Shown here piece after piece: positions 60,695 through 64,000 of a stretch of 64,000 nucleotides of DNA (positions are counted from its first letter, which is position 1; every line of letters begins with the position of its first letter). The stretch is taken from assembly GCF_000247605.1 (NCBI RefSeq), contig NC_016894.1, forward strand, positions 620,001-684,000. The letters run 5' to 3'. Source of the stretch: Acetobacterium woodii DSM 1030. GTDB taxonomy: Bacteria > Bacillota > Clostridia > Eubacteriales > Eubacteriaceae. Made by a program: the position numbers and the translations under genes. The notes beneath the pieces were generated by a model. That model was given only the letters and a program-made list of their open reading frames with translations. It had not been told where the DNA came from and did no database searches.

Positions 60695-62582
60695 AACGTT
60701 AAAGTTTTTGGTGATTGATGATAATATGGATAACTTAATTACCTTACGAGCCTTGATTAAAGAAGTTTTTCCGGTATCTGAGGTGTTTACGGCAAGAGCT
60801 GGGGTCATCGGGATAGAAATTGCCAAAGAAAAAGATCCAGATGTTATTTTGTTGGATATTGTAATGCCAGGCATGGATGGTTTTGAAGTCTGTCGGCATT
60901 TAAAAGCAGATCAAGAAACAAAAGAGATCCCGGTTGTTTTTGTAACTGCGATTAAAGGCGATCGAGAAGATCGGATTATGGCACTGGAATCGGGAGCCGA
61001 GGCTTTTTTAGCCAAACCGATTGATGAATCTGAACTTACTGCTCAGATTCGGGCGATGATTAAAATAAAAAATGCCAATCGTCAAAAACGGGACGAAAAA
61101 GGTCGATTAGCACAGTTGGTCGAAGAGAAGACCGCGGAATTAAAATTGGCACACCAGAAAACGATTGAACTTTTAGAGAATTTGAAAACAAGCGAAGAAA
61201 GAAATCGGCGATTGATTACACAAATGGAGCAAGGCCTGGTACTGCAGGAATTTATTTTCGATGAAAATGAAAAAGAACAGGACTGTCAATTTTTGTATGT
61301 CAATAGTAGTTTTGAACGTCTCACGGGTTTAAAAAGTCATGAAATTATCGGAAAAACGTTAACCGAAATTATGCCGGACTCACAACAATTTTTATTGTCG
61401 CAATACATTTGTTTGTTAAGAACAAATGAATCGGTCCGTTTTGAAAAATACTTTGAACAATTTGAAAAATATTTTGAAGTAGTCGCTTATTTACCTGAAA
61501 CACGACAGGTCGCAACAATTATTTCCGACATCACGAAAAGAAAAAAAAATGAAGAAGCGATTTGTTATTTAAGTGACCATGATTATCTGACCGGGGTTTA
61601 TAATCGACGTTACTATGAAGAAGCATTAACAAAAATTGATGTCGCCGAAAATATGCCGTTAAGTTTAGTGATATCCGATGTGAACGGATTAAAACTGATT
61701 AATGAATCATTTGGTCATGCTGTCGGTGATGAACTGCTAAAAAAAGTAGCAGATATTATTGTTAAGGAGTGTCGGGATCAGGATATTGTCGCACGACTTA
61801 GCGGCGATGAATTTATTATTTTACTGCCTCGCACCGACGGAGTACAAACGGCTCAATTGGTCAAAAATATGAAAAATAATGCCCTGAAAGAGTCGATTGG
61901 AGCGATTGAATTTTCGATTTCATTTGGTTATGAAACAAAAGCGCATGTCAATGAGGATGTTCAAGAGGTATTAAAAAATGCCGAAAATAATATGTATCGA
62001 CATAAATTGTATGAAAGTGCAAGCATTAAAAATAAAACCATTGATTTGATTATGAATACCCTTTATGAAAAAAGCAGCCGTGAGATGCTTCATTCTCAGC
62101 GGGTTAGTGAAATTTGCGAGCAGATAGCAATAAAAATGAATTTTGACCAGGATGATATCAGTCAGGTAAAAACGGCCGGACTCATTCATGATATTGGAAA
62201 AATGGGAATTGATGAAAAAATACTCAATAAACCAGGTACATTGGACCAGGATGAATGGAAGAAAATGCAGCGGCACCCAGAGATTGGTTATCGTATTTTA
62301 AGCTCATCCAGTGAATTTTCCGAGTTGTCCAGATATGTACTTGAACATCAGGAACGATGGGATGGAACAGGATACCCAAAGATGTTAAAAGGCGAAGAAA
62401 TTTCGATCCAGGCACGAATCATTGGCGTTGCCGATGCATTTGATGCGATGACCTGTGATCGGGCTTATCGAAAAGGATTAAGTGTGGAAGAAGCCGTTGC
62501 AGAAATAAAAAAATGCGCCGGAACGCAGTTCGACCCTGTTATCGCCGATGTTTTTGTTGAAAAAGTTTTGCTTAAAAGTTAA
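60684..62582 (+). CDS. REC-PAS-GGDEF-HD-GYP response regulator with altered motifs
   Basis: A 632-residue paralogue of the protein at 54793: receiver (1-125, Asp in ILLDIVMPGMDG), PAS (about 175-290), GGDEF (about 295-455) and HD-GYP (about 455-630). The GGDEF motif is SGDEF and the HD-GYP metal motif HHE is HQE (in EHQERWDGTGYP). Both changes affect important residues, so one or both activities may be weak or lost. The ATG lies inside the end of the hybrid kinase gene, so translation is coupled. Confidence 0.9.
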   Translation: MTDRTLKFLVIDDNMDNLITLRALIKEVFPVSEVFTARAGVIGIEIAKEKDPDVILLDIVMPGMDGFEVCRHLKADQETKEIPVVFVTAIKGDREDRIMALESGAEAFLAKPIDESELTAQIRAMIKIKNANRQKRDEKGRLAQLVEEKTAELKLAHQKTIELLENLKTSEERNRRLITQMEQGLVLQEFIFDENEKEQDCQFLYVNSSFERLTGLKSHEIIGKTLTEIMPDSQQFLLSQYICLLRTNESVRFEKYFEQFEKYFEVVAYLPETRQVATIISDITKRKKNEEAICYLSDHDYLTGVYNRRYYEEALTKIDVAENMPLSLVISDVNGLKLINESFGHAVGDELLKKVADIIVKECRDQDIVARLSGDEFIILLPRTDGVQTAQLVKNMKNNALKESIGAIEFSISFGYETKAHVNEDVQEVLKNAENNMYRHKLYESASIKNKTIDLIMNTLYEKSSREMLHSQRVSEICEQIAIKMNFDQDDISQVKTAGLIHDIGKMGIDEKILNKPGTLDQDEWKKMQRHPEIGYRILSSSSEFSELSRYVLEHQERWDGTGYPKMLKGEEISIQARIIGVADAFDAMTCDRAYRKGLSVEEAVAEIKKCAGTQFDPVIADVFVEKVLLKS

Positions 62583-62651
62583 AAAGGATTCAAACGAATC
62601 AAAGTGATTAAGCATGATTTTATAAAATAATTCAATTTAAAGGAGTGGTTT

Positions 62652-63233
62652 ATGATGTCAGAAAAAAAAGAGAATGTAATTAACGGAGTAATAAAAAAGC
62701 TGAAACAGGGAAATGCGGATTTTGTCAAAAACGAGAAAAATGAAGGTGATATCTCGCAGATGATTCGGACCAAAACGGTTGCAGAGGGGCAAAAACCATA
62801 TGCCGTGGTAATAACCTGCTCGGATTCAAGAGTCCCACCAGAACATATTTTTTCAGCGGGAATCGGAGAATTATTTGTGATTCGTACGGCCGGAAATGTA
62901 ATTGGTGATTTTGAATTAGGCAGTATTGAATATGCGGTGGGGCACCTTAATACCGCGGTTGTTCTGGTGATGGGACATAGTCATTGCGGAGCCGTTGCCG
63001 CAGCAATTGAGGGTCATGGCGAGGGGTATATCAACGCAATTTTGGAAGAAATACAGCCCGTTATTGTCGGGGAAACAAATGTTGGCAAATGTGAAAATCT
63101 CAATATTGAAAACAGTATCAAACGGATTTTACAAAGTGAGATGATTAAGACAATGATTGGTGAAGGTCAGGTGAAAGTTTTAGGCTGTAAATATGATCTT
63201 GGATCTGGTCAGGTTGAATTTTTCGAAAACTAA
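62652..63233 (+). CDS. beta-class carbonic anhydrase
   Basis: A 193-residue beta-carbonic anhydrase: CSDSRVPPEH near residue 56 supplies the first Zn Cys and the Asp-Arg dyad, and MGHSHCGAVAAA near residue 109 supplies the His and second Cys. It interconverts CO2 and bicarbonate, useful to an acetogen that fixes CO2. A second ATG one codon on is possible; AAAGGAGTGG precedes the first. It is cytoplasmic. Confidence 0.93.
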   Translation: MMSEKKENVINGVIKKLKQGNADFVKNEKNEGDISQMIRTKTVAEGQKPYAVVITCSDSRVPPEHIFSAGIGELFVIRTAGNVIGDFELGSIEYAVGHLNTAVVLVMGHSHCGAVAAAIEGHGEGYINAILEEIQPVIVGETNVGKCENLNIENSIKRILQSEMIKTMIGEGQVKVLGCKYDLGSGQVEFFEN

Positions 63234-63289
63234 GGTTCTGGCGAGGTCACGGATACGGAGAAATCGTTAAGTTAAAAAAGGAGCTCAAT

Positions 63290-64000
63290 ATGAAACAAAG
63301 ACCTTTGATATTGATGGGATTGGCTGGCATCGTGGCAATTATGCTAATAATGGCAGGTTGTCAAAAGAAAAATCAGCTCAAACCGGATGAATCTGTACTG
63401 GCGTCGTTTGATCGTTCGATTGTTGCTAAAAGAAATGATTTTGGGTTTAGCCTTTATCAAAAGTTAATTAATGAAAATGAAAATATGATGATCTCTCCGG
63501 TCGGTGTAACGTTGGCGATGGATATGGCTTATAATGGGGCGGAGGGAGAAACAAAAGCGGTTATGGCAAAAGCCTTAAACATTCAGGGCATTGATACGGA
63601 ACGACTAAATAAAAACAATCGGGCATTGCTTTATTTATTAACTTCCGCTGAACCAAAAGTGATATTAAACATTGCTGATTCACTGTGGTTGGATCAAAGT
63701 TTTGAATTTTCAGAACCATTTAGACAAACCGTTAAAGATAATTATCAGGCCCAAACGGAAGAACTCGATTTTAGTGACCCAAAGTCAGCGGATACGATTA
63801 ATAAATGGGTGAAGGATAAAACAGCAGGGGTTATTGATCAGATCGTAGACGCGCCGATAGATTCCGAGACCATGATGTTTTTAATCAATACTGTTTATTT
63901 TAAAGGCGCGTGGACAAGTCCGTTTGATCAAGAACAAACCAGTGAACAGAATTTTAAAACCGGTAATGGTCAGACGGTGGCGACACCAATGATGTTTCAG
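63290..64000 (+). CDS. serpin-family lipoprotein (5' part, cut by window end)
   Basis: The first 237 codons of a serpin. A signal peptide with lipobox IMAGC precedes a linker, then the serpin core: SPVGVTLAMDMAYNGAEGET (helix B/D region) and MFLINTVYFKGAWTSPFD (the conserved strand 3A/6B region, NAIYFKG.W). The reactive-centre loop lies beyond the window. Serpins trap serine or cysteine proteases; surface-anchored bacterial ones may protect against extracellular proteases. AAAGGAG precedes the ATG. Confidence 0.88.
   Translation, partial: MKQRPLILMGLAGIVAIMLIMAGCQKKNQLKPDESVLASFDRSIVAKRNDFGFSLYQKLINENENMMISPVGVTLAMDMAYNGAEGETKAVMAKALNIQGIDTERLNKNNRALLYLLTSAEPKVILNIADSLWLDQSFEFSEPFRQTVKDNYQAQTEELDFSDPKSADTINKWVKDKTAGVIDQIVDAPIDSETMMFLINTVYFKGAWTSPFDQEQTSEQNFKTGNGQTVATPMMFQ

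Noticed and set aside
1-64000. CRISPR arrays, tRNA or rRNA genes, prophage
   Set aside because: No regularly spaced repeats, no cloverleaf with a conserved T-loop and no structural phage genes were recognised by reading; a dedicated tRNA scan would be needed to exclude a missed tRNA.

Overview
The window is about 40% G+C by eye, with strong AGGAGG-type ribosome binding sites and gene content typical of an anaerobic acetogenic Clostridium relative. An Acetobacterium- or Eubacterium-like organism fits best. The reasons are several MttB-family corrinoid methyltransferases without pyrrolysine, their corrinoid proteins, a corrinoid reductive activator, a BCCT betaine transporter, an agr peptide quorum-sensing locus and many GGDEF/HD-GYP proteins. 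The genus is an inference from gene content; no rRNA or tRNA gene is present to confirm it.

Layout. (1) 1-2.5 kb: a SAM methyltransferase, a hotdog thioesterase, and on the minus strand a B12-activation-domain protein and an XRE regulator. (2) 2.9-18.9 kb: a quaternary-amine demethylation island. It holds corrinoid protein 1, two MttB-family methyltransferases, a BCCT transporter, corrinoid protein 2 (nearly identical to copy 1), a third MttB-family enzyme, a hydantoinase/oxoprolinase-family protein, a UroD-family methyltransferase fused to a thioredoxin-like tail, a 2Fe-2S corrinoid activator, a prolyl-tRNA-editing-like protein, a second B12-activation-domain protein and a CobW GTPase. Likely flow: import by BCCT, methyl transfer by MttB-type enzymes to Co(I) corrinoid protein, onward transfer by the UroD-type enzyme, and reactivation of oxidised cobalt by the activator. 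Both corrinoid genes are preceded by promoter-like sequences followed by terminator hairpins, which suggests attenuation. (3) 19-22.6 kb, minus strand: a Trk/Ktr potassium uptake operon (two TrkA, an overlooked 33-residue membrane peptide, TrkH, an OB-like membrane protein). (4) 22.8-25.4 kb: a flavodoxin-like reductase and a pair of proteins of unknown function.

(5) 25.5-32.3 kb: a ruined kdp operon. kdpF, a C-terminal scrap of kdpA, a full-length kdpB with many altered catalytic residues, and a frameshifted, truncated kdpC abutting a MITE-like palindrome are followed by intact kdpD and kdpE. The two-component system therefore survives without its pump, next to a working-looking Trk system. 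(6) 32.7-39.3 kb: three c-di-GMP turnover proteins and an iron-type alcohol dehydrogenase. (7) 39.4-41.3 kb: an IS1182-family insertion sequence. (8) 41.4-45.2 kb: an agrBD quorum-sensing locus with membrane proteins but no AgrC kinase or AgrA, followed directly by a membrane GGDEF/HD-GYP protein. (9) 45.5-49.1 kb: a cupin, a polar amino-acid ABC transporter and a CDGSH iron-sulfur protein. (10) 49.2-62.6 kb: a dense signalling block (four GGDEF proteins, three with HD-GYP; CheR; a double-receiver hybrid kinase) interrupted by UvsE and a flavodoxin. (11) 62.6-64 kb: a beta-carbonic anhydrase and a serpin lipoprotein cut by the window edge.

Four short palindromic elements (18977-19152, 28687-28855, about 42062-42122, about 45851-45902) add a mobile-repeat layer. 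Three of them have direct-repeat flanks, and one lies directly in the kdp ruin.
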